Shown: positions 8,676-17,181 of the stretch, one piece after another | How positions within the stretch are numbered: the first letter of the stretch is position 1 | Layout of the letters: each line of letters starts with the position of its first letter | Source of the DNA: Actinomadura sp. KC345 | GTDB taxonomy: Bacteria; Actinomycetota; Actinomycetes; Streptosporangiales; Streptosporangiaceae | Assembly: GCF_004348515.1 (NCBI RefSeq) | Contig: NZ_SMKH01000003.1 | Coordinates: forward strand, 1-64,000 | Length of the DNA stretch: 64,000 bases | Direction: 5' to 3' | Position numbers and translations under genes: made by a program | Notes under the pieces: model-generated | The model's database searches: none | What the model saw: the letters and a program-made list of their open reading frames with translations, nothing else | Told to the model about the DNA's origin: nothing

Positions 8676-9608
8676 GTGCAGCCTCCGCGCTTCGTGCTCG
8701 TACTGAGCGAGAACTGGACGATGACCGCCGGACGGGACCTGCCCGCCCTGGTCCGCTGGGCACGGGAGGCCGAGGACGCCGGCTTCGACGCCGTCATGGT
8801 CAGCGAGCACATCGTCCTCGGCCCGGACGCCGGCGCCGGCGGCATCATGGGAAACCCGCGGGAGTACGCGCTCCCGGGCAACCAGGACCCCCGCACACCC
8901 TGGCCGTCCTCGCTGGTGCTCCTCTCGGCGATCGCCTCGGTGACCTCCCGGCTGCGGCTCGCGGCGGCGGCGGTGCTCGCCCCGCTCCGCCACCCCCTCG
9001 CGCTCGCCCGCGACCTCGGGACGCTCGACCTGGTCTCCGAAGGACGCCTGGTGGTGCAGCCCACCGTGAGCTGGAGCCGCGACGAGTACGCCGCCCTGGG
9101 CGTCCCGTTCGACAAGCGGGGCGCGCTTCTGGACGAGCAACTGGAGATCTGGAGCCGGCTCTGGCAGGGGTCCCCGGTCTCCTACCGGGGGCGCCACTAC
9201 GCCTTCGAGGACGTGTACTTCGAGCCGCGCGCCCACCGGCCCGACGGCCCCCGCATGTGGTTCGGGGGGCAGCGGCTGCACGACCGGCTCCTCGACCGCC
9301 TGGTGCGGTACGGGCACGGCTTCCACCCGCTCGGCAGGCCGTCCCCCGAGGAGCTCGCGCGCCTGCGGACGGCCATGGCCGGCGCGGGACGCGACGCGGC
9401 CGCCCTGGAGATGATCGGCGGGACCCGCCCCGCCTTCCCGGACGACCGCTCCTGCGCTCCGCTCGCGCCCGCGCTGGAGAGCGTCCCGGAACAGCTCGCC
9501 CAGGGATTCACCACCTTCTGCATCAAGCCCTCGCAGTTCATCGACGACCCGGACGGCGTCGGCCCCTTCTGCCGCGAGGTCGTCAGGCGCGCAGGCGCCC
9601 TGCTCTGA
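8676..9608 (+). CDS. LLM-class flavin-dependent oxidoreductase (luciferase-like)
   Basis: The protein is 310 aa. The GTG start at 8676 lies just after GGGAGGGGACGGGGA; no ATG fits as well. The luciferase-like TIM barrel begins RFVLVLSENW, then AEDAGFDAVMVSEHIV, RLRLAAAAVLAPLRHPLALA, the conserved DLVSEGRLVVQPTVSWSR and MWFGGQ. The family uses FMNH2 or F420 for oxygenation or reduction; the sequence does not show which. It is first in a three-gene operon with PuuC- and PuuD-like enzymes, 11 bp before puuC. Its role may be oxidative attack on the amine-bearing or aromatic intermediate, but this is inference. Confidence 0.8.
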   Translation: MQPPRFVLVLSENWTMTAGRDLPALVRWAREAEDAGFDAVMVSEHIVLGPDAGAGGIMGNPREYALPGNQDPRTPWPSSLVLLSAIASVTSRLRLAAAAVLAPLRHPLALARDLGTLDLVSEGRLVVQPTVSWSRDEYAALGVPFDKRGALLDEQLEIWSRLWQGSPVSYRGRHYAFEDVYFEPRAHRPDGPRMWFGGQRLHDRLLDRLVRYGHGFHPLGRPSPEELARLRTAMAGAGRDAAALEMIGGTRPAFPDDRSCAPLAPALESVPEQLAQGFTTFCIKPSQFIDDPDGVGPFCREVVRRAGALL

Positions 9609-9619
9609 ACGGAGAGCCC

Positions 9620-11110
9620 ATGACCGACGTCCCGTACGAGGAGTGGCGCCGGCGGGCCGCCCGGCTCAGCCCGCACACCGGCCACCACATCGGCGGCGCG
9701 TTCGTGCCGAGCCGCGACGGCGCCACGTTCCCGGCCGTCTCGCCGCGGGACGGCCGCACGGTCGCCGACGTGGCCGCCGCCGGGGCCGCGGACGTCGACC
9801 GCGCGGTGGCCGCGGCGCGGCGCGCCTTCGACGAGGGGCCCTGGCCCCGGCTCGCGCCCGCCGACCGCAAGGCCGCCCTCCTGCGGTTGGCCGGCCTCGT
9901 CGAGCGCGACCGGGAGACGCTGGCGCTGCTGGTCTCCCTGGAGATGGGCAAACCGGTCGCCGAGGCGGACGGCATCGAACTGCGCGCCCTCATCGGCTGC
10001 CTGCGCTGGTACGCCGAGGCCGCGGACAAGCTCATCGACGAGTCGCCCCGCACCGATGCCGCGTCCCTGGCCCTGGTCACCCGCGAGCCGGTGGGCGTGG
10101 TCGGCGCCGTCGTCCCGTGGAACTTCCCGCTCACCATGGCCGCCTGGAAGGTCGCGCCCGCGCTCGCGGCGGGCTGCACGGTGGTGCTCAAACCCGCGGA
10201 GGAGTCACCGCTCTCGGCCCTGCACCTGGCCGCGCTGGCCGCCGAGGCGGGGCTGCCGGACGGGGCGTTCAACGTCGTCAACGGGCACGGCGAGACCGCC
10301 GGGCGGGCACTGGGCGAGCATCCCGGCGTCGACGTCGTCGCCTTCACCGGCTCCACCGAGGTCGGCCGCCACTTCCTGCGGTACGCGGCCGGCTCCAACC
10401 TCAAGCGGGTGTGGCTGGAGCTCGGCGGCAAGTCGCCCAACATCATCCTGCCGGACGCCCCCGACCTGGACGCCGCCGCCGACACCGCCGCCTGGGGGAT
10501 CTTCTTCAACGCCGGGGAGATGTGCACCGCCCCGTCCCGCCTGCTCGTCCACCGCTCCGTGGCCGGACGGGTCCTCGACCGGATCGTCGACCGCGCGCGA
10601 ACGCTGGCGATCGGGGATCCGCTCGACCCCGCCACCGAGATGGGGCCCCTGGTCTCGGCCCGCCAGCGCGACCGCGTCCTGTCGTACCTGGAGGCCGGCG
10701 AGGCCGAAGGGGCCCGGCTGCGCGCGGGCGGCCCCCCGCCCGGCGGGGACGTCGGGTACTACGTCCGCCCGACGGTCTTCGACCAGGTGAAGCCCGGGAT
10801 GCGGATCGCGCGGGAGGAGATCTTCGGCCCGGTGCTCGCCGTCCTGGAGTTCGACGGCGTCGACGAGGCCGTGCGGCTGGCCAACGACACCGACTACGGC
10901 CTGGCCGCCGCGCTCTGGACGTCGGACCTGTCGACCGCGCACCGAGTCTCCCGCGCGCTGCGGGCCGGCACCGTCTGGGTCAACTGCTACGAGGAGGGCG
11001 ACATGAGCGTCCCGTTCGGCGGCGTCAAGCGGTCCGGCAACGGCCGCGACAAGTCCCTGCACGCCCTCGACAAGTACCTCGACCTCAAGACCACCTGGAT
11101 CGCGCTGTGA
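9620..11110 (+). CDS. puuC: Aldehyde dehydrogenase, PuuC-like (gamma-glutamyl-aminoaldehyde dehydrogenase type)
   Basis: The protein is 496 aa with ATG at 9620. The N-terminus contains HHIGGAFVPSRDG. Catalytic motifs are VVPWNFPLTMAAWK, FTGSTEVGRHFL, the base in WLELGGKSPN and the nucleophilic Cys in NAGEMCTAPSR. The C-terminal run EGDMSVPFGG and SGNGRDKSLHALDK is the hallmark I know from PuuC of the gamma-glutamylputrescine pathway. The next gene, overlapping by GTGA, is a PuuD-like hydrolase, strengthening the assignment to a gamma-glutamylated amino-aldehyde. No glutamate-amine ligase (PuuA) is in the window, so the substrate amine is open. Confidence 0.83.
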   Translation: MTDVPYEEWRRRAARLSPHTGHHIGGAFVPSRDGATFPAVSPRDGRTVADVAAAGAADVDRAVAAARRAFDEGPWPRLAPADRKAALLRLAGLVERDRETLALLVSLEMGKPVAEADGIELRALIGCLRWYAEAADKLIDESPRTDAASLALVTREPVGVVGAVVPWNFPLTMAAWKVAPALAAGCTVVLKPAEESPLSALHLAALAAEAGLPDGAFNVVNGHGETAGRALGEHPGVDVVAFTGSTEVGRHFLRYAAGSNLKRVWLELGGKSPNIILPDAPDLDAAADTAAWGIFFNAGEMCTAPSRLLVHRSVAGRVLDRIVDRARTLAIGDPLDPATEMGPLVSARQRDRVLSYLEAGEAEGARLRAGGPPPGGDVGYYVRPTVFDQVKPGMRIAREEIFGPVLAVLEFDGVDEAVRLANDTDYGLAAALWTSDLSTAHRVSRALRAGTVWVNCYEEGDMSVPFGGVKRSGNGRDKSLHALDKYLDLKTTWIAL

Positions 11111-11832
11111 GCGTCCGTCCGCTGATCGCCGTCCCCGCCCGGTTCTCGGCGGGCGCCTCCGCGCTGCGCCACGCGGCGGAGGTCGCCGCCCGCGCGCTGG
11201 TCGAGGCCGTCTGGCGGGGCGGCGGAGAGCCGTTCGTCATGCATCCGGCCGACCCGGACCACGTCGCCGGACGCCTGGCCCGCTGCGCCGGCGTCCTGCT
11301 GCCGGGCGGCGGCGACCTGCACCCGCGCCACTACGGCGCGTCCGACGAGCACGAGGCCCTGTACGACGTGGACGAGGAGCAGGACGCCTTCGACCTCGCC
11401 GTCGCCCGGCACGCGCTCGCCGCCGGGCTGCCGACGCTGGCGATCTGCCGGGGCCTCCAGGTCGTCAACGTGGTGACGGGCGGGACACTGCGCCAGCACA
11501 TGGAGCCCGACCACCGGCACCTCGTGCACCGGGTCGCCGTCGAGGACGGCTCGCTGCTGCACGAGACGATCGGAGACCGGGCCCCGACCGTCTCCTGCTA
11601 CCACCACCAGGGCATGGAGACGCCCGGCGCCGGGCTCGCCGTCACCGCGCGGGCGGCCGACGGCATGATCGAGGCGATGGAACTCCCCGGCGCGGCGGGA
11701 TGGTTCCTCGGCGTCCAATGGCATCCGGAGGACACGGCGGCCCGCGACCCGGCCCAGCAGGCCCTCTTCACCGCACTCGTGCGGGCGTCCCGCGGCGCGG
11801 AGGCCCGCTCACTTGAGACGGGCGTGGCGTAG
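11107..11832 (+). CDS. puuD: Peptidase C26-type gamma-glutamyl hydrolase, PuuD-like
   Basis: The protein is 241 aa with a GTG start overlapping the puuC stop (GTGA). The class-I glutamine-amidotransferase fold has the oxyanion segment LLPGGGDLHPRHYG, a nucleophile elbow AICRGLQVVN (Cys) and the His-Glu pair in GVQWHPED. CYHHQGM near residue 160 is typical of PuuD. In putrescine catabolism PuuD removes the gamma-glutamyl group from gamma-glutamyl-GABA after PuuC has acted, which fits this gene order. The 3' end overlaps by 24 bp the end of the convergent amidotransferase gene. Confidence 0.84.
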   Translation: MSVRPLIAVPARFSAGASALRHAAEVAARALVEAVWRGGGEPFVMHPADPDHVAGRLARCAGVLLPGGGDLHPRHYGASDEHEALYDVDEEQDAFDLAVARHALAAGLPTLAICRGLQVVNVVTGGTLRQHMEPDHRHLVHRVAVEDGSLLHETIGDRAPTVSCYHHQGMETPGAGLAVTARAADGMIEAMELPGAAGWFLGVQWHPEDTAARDPAQQALFTALVRASRGAEARSLETGVA

Positions 11833-12510
11833 GAAGGCGTCCACGAAGCGGTGGGCGCGGCGCTCGGCGACGGGAGCCAGCGCCCGGGTCTGGTCGAGCA
11901 CCGCTCCGGGGTCCAGGCCAAGCCCCCGCATGTCCTTCTCCCCGCCGATCGCGAGCCACGACTCCAGCTCGCGCACGGTGAGCTCGGGATGGAACTGGAC
12001 GCCGAGGCTCCGCCCGATTCGGAACGCCTGCGGCGACACCCCGTTGCGGGCGATCTCGACGCCGCCCGGCGGCATGATCCAGCGGTCGTAGTGGTACTGG
12101 AACCACGGCCCGGGACCGACGAGCGAGGGCTCCTCCGTCTCGACCTCGCCCCACCCGATCTCGGGACGCGGCGCGCGTTCCACCCCGCCGCCGAGCGCCG
12201 TCGCCAGTGCCTGGCCGCCGAAGCAGATCCCGAGGACGGGCACGCCGGCGCCGTGCACCTCGCGCAGCATCGCCAGCTCGCCGGCGATCCAGCTCCCGAT
12301 CGCCGGCTCGTCCACGGACCACGGCGCGCCCATCGCCACGACGAGGTCCCACTCCTCCGGCTCGGGGAAGGCGATCTCCACGCCGGGATCCAGGTGCCGC
12401 TCAGGCGGCACGACGACCAGTTCCTCGACCTCGAACCCGCGCTGGACGAGACGGTCCCCGACCGGCCCGATCGGGGAGAAGGCGTCGTGCTCGATCACCA
12501 GCGCCCGCAT
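11809..12510 (-). CDS. Type 1 glutamine-amidotransferase-like protein
   Basis: The protein is 233 aa with the ATG at 12510, 10 bp after GGAGGA. It shows the class-I GATase triad: VLGICFGGQALA (Cys), LGVQFHPELTV (His-Glu), plus the oxyanion loop VVAMGAPWSVDE. It resembles the stand-alone GMP-synthase-like amidotransferases often found beside amine and amino-acid catabolic genes. It lacks a synthetase domain, so it may hydrolyse a gamma-glutamyl conjugate instead of donating ammonia. It is transcribed divergently from the APC permease across a region with two operator-like sites and converges on the PuuD-like gene. Two different C26-like hydrolases in one locus is notable. Confidence 0.8.
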   Translation of the reverse strand: MRALVIEHDAFSPIGPVGDRLVQRGFEVEELVVVPPERHLDPGVEIAFPEPEEWDLVVAMGAPWSVDEPAIGSWIAGELAMLREVHGAGVPVLGICFGGQALATALGGGVERAPRPEIGWGEVETEEPSLVGPGPWFQYHYDRWIMPPGGVEIARNGVSPQAFRIGRSLGVQFHPELTVRELESWLAIGGEKDMRGLGLDPGAVLDQTRALAPVAERRAHRFVDAFLRHARLK

Positions 12511-12536
12511 GCGGTCCTCCGTCCGTCCTCGAATCC

Positions 12537-12607
12537 ATTTGCCCCCAAACAATATCCGACCGCAGGCGGACGGAGGTGTTTCCAAAAGTCGTTTGGCCCC
12601 GTATGAT
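12537..12607. promoter_or_regulatory. Divergent promoter region with operator-like sites for the amidotransferase and permease genes
   Basis: ATTTGCCCCCAAAC (12537-12550) lies nearest the minus-strand amidotransferase gene. GTTTGGCCCCGTAT (12591-12604) runs into a good -10 TATGAT (12602-12607) for the permease, with a partial -35 TTTCCA at 12579-12584 (17-bp spacing). Both match the locus consensus GTTTGGGCCCAAAC, the second mainly in its left half. Confidence 0.6.
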
Positions 12608-12656
12608 CCCGTCACGCATACACCGCGCGCGGCCGATCGAAAGGACAGTGAGGGGT

Positions 12657-14198
12657 ATGACCGAGCAAAGCGGAACGGGTCTGCGGGACGCCGACCCGAT
12701 CGACGGAGGCGGGAGCCGCCTCGCGAGGAACAAGCTCGGGATCGCGGGCATCGTGTTCTTCGTCGTCGCCGCGGCCGCGCCCCTGGTCGGCATGACCGGG
12801 GCCGTCCCCATCGCCATCGTCCTCGGCAACGGCGCGGGCGTGCCCGGCGCCTACCTCGCCGTGGGCCTCATCCTGCTCGTCTTCAGCGTCGGGTACTCCG
12901 CGATGAGCCACCAGGTGACCAACACCGGGGCGTTCTTCGCGTATGTCGGGCGGGGGCTCGGCGTCGTCCCCGGCGTGGCGTCCGCCTTCGTCTCCCTGCT
13001 CGCCTACCTGACGATCCAGCTCGCGGTCTTCGGGTTCTTCGGAGCCGTCATGGCCGGCCACATGGACGCCGAACTGGGCATCGGCCTGGCGTGGTGGGTA
13101 TGGGCGCTGATCGCCTGGGCCCTGGTCCTGGGGCTGTCCGCGCTCAGCGTGGACATCGGGGCCAAGGTGCTCGGCCTGCTCATGCTCCTCGAAGTGCTGT
13201 CGCTCGCGGTCGTGGCCGTGGCCGTCCTGCTCCACGGCGGCGGACCGGACGGCATGTCGCTCGGCTCCTCCTTCTCCCCCGGCAGCGTCTTCGAGGGCGG
13301 CTTCGCCGGCTCGGCGGGCATCGCGCTCACGTTCGCCTTCGCCTCCTACATCGGCTTCGAGGCGACCGCCATCTACGGCGAGGAGACCAGGAACCCCAAG
13401 CGCAGCGTCCCCATCGCGACCTACATCGCCGTCTCCCTGATCGCGGTGCTGTTCGCGTTCACCTCGTGGGCGGTGGTCAGCGGCCTCGGCAGCGCGACGG
13501 TCCGCGACCGCGTCGCCGAGGCCTCGGCCGTGGACGGGACCCCGCTGGCCGACCCCGCGGCGGTCATCTTCGGCGTCGCCACCGAGTACGTCGGCGGCTG
13601 GATGGCGACGGTGATGAGCTGGCTCGTCCTGTCCAGCCTCTTCGCGGGACTGCTCGCCTTCCAGAACAGCGCCGCCCGCTACTTCTTCTCGATGGCCCGC
13701 GCCGGCGTGCTGCCCGCCGTCCTCGGCCGGGTCAACGGGCGCGGCGCGCCGGTGTACGGCACCGCCGCCGTCGCGGCGACGTCGCTGGTCGTCATCCTGC
13801 TGTTCCGGATCACCGACCGCGACCCGGTCCTGCACATGTTCTCCTGGTTCAGCGCCCTGGCGGTGCTGGCGATCGTGCTGGTGGAGGTCCTCGTGTCCAT
13901 CGCCGTGATCGCCTACTTCCGCCGGCGGCCCGGCGAAGGCCGCGTGTGGAACACCCTGGTCGCGCCCGTCGTGGCCATCGTCGGCCTCCTGCTCGGGATG
14001 TACCTGCTCGTGTCCCGCTTCGGCCTCCTGGCCGGGACCGCGGCCGAGGGCGTCGACCCCGCGACCCGGTCGTGGGGCCTGTCGGCGCTCGGCTGGTTCC
14101 TGGTGGCGCTGCCGTTCATCGTCCTGGCCGCGGGGACGGCGGTCGGGGCACTGCGCCGCAAGCGCAACCCCGAGGCCATAGCCGACCTCGTGACCTGA
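12657..14198 (+). CDS. APC-superfamily amino acid/amine permease
   Basis: The protein is 513 aa with ATG at 12657 after AGGACAGTGAGGGG. After a short hydrophilic N-terminus it has the APC entry sequence GIAGIVFFVVAAAAPLVGM, about twelve hydrophobic segments, the conserved SYIGFEATAIYGEETRNPKR after the sixth helix, and a short basic C-terminus. Transporters of this type import amino acids or primary amines by proton symport. The operator-like site on its promoter places it in the same putative regulon as the PuuC/PuuD-like genes and the HpaDE operon, so it is the likely uptake system for their amine substrate or a breakdown product of it. Confidence 0.86.
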   Translation: MTEQSGTGLRDADPIDGGGSRLARNKLGIAGIVFFVVAAAAPLVGMTGAVPIAIVLGNGAGVPGAYLAVGLILLVFSVGYSAMSHQVTNTGAFFAYVGRGLGVVPGVASAFVSLLAYLTIQLAVFGFFGAVMAGHMDAELGIGLAWWVWALIAWALVLGLSALSVDIGAKVLGLLMLLEVLSLAVVAVAVLLHGGGPDGMSLGSSFSPGSVFEGGFAGSAGIALTFAFASYIGFEATAIYGEETRNPKRSVPIATYIAVSLIAVLFAFTSWAVVSGLGSATVRDRVAEASAVDGTPLADPAAVIFGVATEYVGGWMATVMSWLVLSSLFAGLLAFQNSAARYFFSMARAGVLPAVLGRVNGRGAPVYGTAAVAATSLVVILLFRITDRDPVLHMFSWFSALAVLAIVLVEVLVSIAVIAYFRRRPGEGRVWNTLVAPVVAIVGLLLGMYLLVSRFGLLAGTAAEGVDPATRSWGLSALGWFLVALPFIVLAAGTAVGALRRKRNPEAIADLVT

Positions 14199-14230
14199 CC
14201 CCCACGCCGGGTGGGTGTCATTGTGAGTGC

Positions 14231-15349
14231 ATGCGGATATTGGTCGTGGGTGCGGGAATCATCGGCACTGCGCTGGCGGACCGGCTCACCCGTCCCGGTT
14301 CGCAGGACGAGGTCACGGTCGTCGAGGAGCAAGGGCCCGGTGCCGGAACCTCCGGCACCAGCTACGCCTGGTTCAACGCCAACGACCCCGCCGACCCGGC
14401 CTATCACCGGCTGCGGACGGCGGCGATGTCCACCTGGAGGGAGGTGGCCGCCGAGTTCGGCGACCCGTCCTGGTACCGGCCGTCAGGCAACACGACATGG
14501 GCGGACACCGACGAGGACCAGGCCCGCCTGGCGGGCCGGGTCGCCCGCCTCACCGACCTCGGCTACGCCGCCGAACTGATCGGCACCGGCCGGTTGCACG
14601 AACTGGAACCGCACGTCCGTCCCCCGCAGGGCGCCCTCGTCGCGCACTATCCCGACGAGGGCTACGTGCATGGAGGCCCCGCGGCACGGGCCCTCGCCCG
14701 GCGCGCCCGTGAATCGGGCGCCGACATCGTCACCGGCCACCGCGCGGTCCGCCTCACCACCCGGGGCGACCGCGTGACCGGCGTGCGACTGGACGACGGC
14801 CGGAACCTGGACGCCGACCTCACGATCTGCGCGGCCGGCCGGCACAGCCCCGCGCTCCTCGCCACCACCGGCGTCACCCTCCCGCTGATCGACCCGTCCG
14901 CCCTCGGCTCGGCCGCCCCCTGCCTCGTCGCCACCACCACCGCGGCACCGGGCGTCCTCAGGGGCCTCGTCCACGCCCCCGGCCTCTCCGCTCGCCCGGC
15001 GGAGGACGAGGGTCTCGTCCTGGAGGCCGCAGACCTGGACGCCGGCGTGGACGAGCACCCCTCCTCCACACTGATGCGCGCGGTCGGCACCGAACTCCTC
15101 GCCCGCGCACGAGCGCTCATCCCGGGCCTGACGGCGGACGTCGCCGAAGTCCGGCGGTGCGTCCGCCCGCTCCCCACCGACGGCTACCCCTTGATCGGCT
15201 ACCAGCGCCCCGGCCTGTACACCGTCGTCACCCACAGCGGCATCACCCTGGCCCCCCACCTGGCGGCCCTGATCACCCAAGAGATCCACGGAACCCCATC
15301 ACCACCCCTCGCCCACTACCACCCGAACCGCAGAGCACCGCGGCCGTGA
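14231..15349 (+). CDS. FAD-dependent oxidoreductase of the DAO (glycine/D-amino acid oxidase) family
   Basis: The protein is 372 aa. An ATG at 14231 puts the dinucleotide-binding motif RILVVGAGIIGTALADRL at residue 2, as usual. Later landmarks are GTSGTSYAWFNAND, a substrate-domain segment GYVHGGPAARAL, and the C-terminal FAD contact PTDGYPLIGY with THSGITLAPHLAALI. The family oxidises C-N bonds of secondary or primary amines and amino acids, releasing imine and hydrogen peroxide or passing electrons on. It lies 32 bp after the permease stop and may be co-transcribed, so it could start oxidation of an imported amine. Direct substrate evidence is absent. Confidence 0.78.
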   Translation: MRILVVGAGIIGTALADRLTRPGSQDEVTVVEEQGPGAGTSGTSYAWFNANDPADPAYHRLRTAAMSTWREVAAEFGDPSWYRPSGNTTWADTDEDQARLAGRVARLTDLGYAAELIGTGRLHELEPHVRPPQGALVAHYPDEGYVHGGPAARALARRARESGADIVTGHRAVRLTTRGDRVTGVRLDDGRNLDADLTICAAGRHSPALLATTGVTLPLIDPSALGSAAPCLVATTTAAPGVLRGLVHAPGLSARPAEDEGLVLEAADLDAGVDEHPSSTLMRAVGTELLARARALIPGLTADVAEVRRCVRPLPTDGYPLIGYQRPGLYTVVTHSGITLAPHLAALITQEIHGTPSPPLAHYHPNRRAPRP

Positions 15350-15427
15350 CGCGGCACCCGCGGCCGGTCGGCGGCACCGAGCCGAGAATTCGGTGGACGA
15401 CGAAACGGCCGTCGGTAAGGTCGCCCC

Positions 15428-16258
15428 ATGATGATCTTTGGCCCGGCCGTCGACGTTCGTCCCCTCTTCCCACGTGAACGGCGGGCCATGCTCGACCTGC
15501 TCGGTTCCCTGAGCCCCGCCGACTGGTCCACGCCGACGGTGTGCCCCGGCTGGGACGTGCATGACGTCGTCGGTCATGTGCTCAACGACTACATGCGGCG
15601 CCTGTCGGGCAGCCGCGACGGGTTCGGCGGTGCGATCTTCGCCGACGATGAGACGCTCCCCGCCTATCTGGCGCGCACCAACGAGGAGTTCGTCCGGGCG
15701 TCCCGGCAGCTCAGCCCGCAACTGATGATCGAACTGCTGGACCACCTGGGAGCACGGCTCGACGCCGTATGGGCGGCCCGCGACCTCCAGGCCGCCGCGG
15801 ACCTCAACGTCTCCTGGGCCGCCGCCGACATCGACAGCCCCGCCTGGCTGGACATCGGCCGCGATTACACCGAGTTCTGGGTGCATCAGCAGCAGGTGCG
15901 CGACGCCGTTTCCGCTCCGGGCGCCACCGAACCCGACCTCATGGCTCCGGTGCTGGACATCTTCGCACGCGGCCTGCCGCACGCCCTGCGGATGCACGAC
16001 CGTCCCGAAGGCAGCACGGCTCACCTGGAAGTATCCGGCCCGGCGGGCGGACGATGGGGAACGATCCGGCAAGACCAAAGGTGGCGGATGGCCCCACCCC
16101 AAGGGGAGCCGACCGCCCACGTCTCGATGGACCAGGACACCTTCTGGCGGCTGGCGACGAGGGGCATCACCGTGGAACAGGCTCGCCAGCGCTCGACGAC
16201 GAGCGGCGACACCGACCTCACCGCGGCCATCACCGCCCTCCTGGCGGTCGTCGCCTAG
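15428..16258 (+). CDS. Maleylpyruvate isomerase-family mycothiol-dependent (DinB-like) protein
   Basis: The protein is 276 aa. The N-terminal four-helix segment contains CPGWDVHDVVGHVLNDYM, with the conserved His pattern of mycothiol-dependent metalloenzymes; a later metal His lies in WVHQQQVRDA. A C-terminal beta-rich domain (about 190-276) ends in SGDTDLTAAITALLAVV, typical of the actinobacterial TIGR03083-type architecture. Two adjacent in-frame ATGs exist; the first is given. Members isomerise ring-cleavage products or conjugate mycothiol, so it may belong to the aromatic pathway to its left, but no operator-like site was found at its own promoter. Confidence 0.72.
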   Translation: MMIFGPAVDVRPLFPRERRAMLDLLGSLSPADWSTPTVCPGWDVHDVVGHVLNDYMRRLSGSRDGFGGAIFADDETLPAYLARTNEEFVRASRQLSPQLMIELLDHLGARLDAVWAARDLQAAADLNVSWAAADIDSPAWLDIGRDYTEFWVHQQQVRDAVSAPGATEPDLMAPVLDIFARGLPHALRMHDRPEGSTAHLEVSGPAGGRWGTIRQDQRWRMAPPQGEPTAHVSMDQDTFWRLATRGITVEQARQRSTTSGDTDLTAAITALLAVVA

Positions 16259-16302
16259 GCGTGGTGTCCAGGGGTGTACAACGGCACCTCGTGAGAACTG
16301 CC

Positions 16303-16333
16303 CAGGTGGACCGGCCTACGATCGGTCCACCTG
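16303..16333. promoter_or_regulatory. Perfect 11-bp inverted repeat, terminator or TetR operator
   Basis: CAGGTGGACCG (16303-16313) and its exact complement (16323-16333) flank a 9-bp centre. It lies 45 bp after the mycothiol-family gene and upstream of a degraded TetR gene. It could terminate the former or be the former operator of the latter; no T-run follows. Confidence 0.5.
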
Positions 16334-16436
16334 AGCAGTAAGTGTTCTCCCCCAAGCGGGTGACCGTCGGGCCGGCGCGTCGGAACCGGGACGTGGCCGA
16401 CCGCATGGCGGGCTCTGCCCTCATGAAGTCCGGACG

Positions 16437-16548
16437 TCACGCGACCTCGGGCATCAGGCGCCGCAGTTCGGGAGGGAGTTCCGGCAGCCGATCTCCGGCC
16501 ACCCGGGCGGCGATGTCCTCCAAGGCGGTCGGTTCGTCGTCGGCCCGG
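16437..16548 (-). pseudogene. C-terminal fragment of an unidentified gene
   Basis: On the minus strand a frame ending at the TGA at 16437-16439 reads as ordinary protein: ADDEPTALEDIAARVAGDRL then PELPPELRRLMPEVA. It has no start and is cut off near 16548, where plus-strand TetR-like sequence begins. I do not recognise the family. The abrupt change marks a recombination junction. Confidence 0.4.
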
Positions 16549-16994
16549 CGCGCCGGGGGCGGCACCGGCACGGTCAGCCGCCACTTACCGACCAAGGAGG
16601 CGCTCTACGACGCGATGATCCTGCACCGCGTCGAGGAGCTGGTCGGCCGGGCGCGGTCACTGGCCGCCGCCGCGATCCCGGCGACGCGTTCTTCGCCTAC
16701 ATCGCGCACATGGTGCAGGAGGGCGCGCTGGACCACGGATTGGCCGAGGCCCTGGCCGGCGGCGGCTACGACGTCGCGGCCTCCGCCGAGCGCACCGGGC
16801 ACGACGTCATGGGAGCACTGCGCGAGCTGCTCACCGCCGCCCAACGGGCGGGCGCGGTCCGCGACGATACCGAGGTCGCCGACGTGAAGGCCCTCATCGC
16901 GGGGTGCCTGGCCCGCGAGCGCGGAACCACCGACGCGGTCGTGCGCCGCCGGATGATCGAGGTCGTGTGCGAAGGACTACGCACCCGCTCCTGA
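16545..16994 (+). pseudogene. Truncated, frameshifted TetR-family regulator
   Basis: The HTH recognition part is clear (RRAGGGTGTVSRHLPTKEAL), but the preceding helices of a normal TetR N-terminus are missing because the upstream DNA belongs to a different gene fragment. The ligand domain continues in another frame (MVQEGALDHGLAEALAG through CEGLRTRS, stop 16994), so a frameshift lies near 16675-16700. There is no plausible start codon. The gene is dead; the perfect inverted repeat at 16303-16333 may be its old operator. Confidence 0.72.
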
Positions 16995-17077
16995 CACACG
17001 CCGACCACCCGGCCGGACCGGACGACGCACAGCTCGCACCTTCTGCACAAATGGTCCTGCACGTTCACCGGCGAATA

Positions 17078-17181
17078 GTGATGACGAACGACCAAGGCCC
17101 CGCGGAAATGCTCCGAACAGGACCTTGACTCGGGGTGTCTCGGCTGAGGAGATTTGAACCCCTGACCCCCACGATGCGAAC
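17078..17181. repeat. Degenerate att/tRNA-derived copy 1
   Basis: Bases 17151-17181 match 56871-56901 with one mismatch; both derive from the T-arm to anticodon region of a minus-strand tRNA-Ala(CGC)-like gene. The upstream 70 bp also resembles the right att region: a single GATGACG repeat, a degenerate AAGG...CCTT hairpin, and GGGGTGTCTCGG versus GGGGTTTCTCGG. The T-stem is broken here by an A for G change. It is best read as the scar of an earlier integration. The stretch 17182-17322 holds no gene; it contains a palindrome TGCTGTACAGCA at 17280-17291. Confidence 0.62.

Noticed and set aside
12509-14230. A 946-codon plus frame running across the permease into the flavin oxidoreductase
   Set aside because: Only its 3' part from 14231 looks like protein; the rest is an out-of-frame reading of the APC permease.
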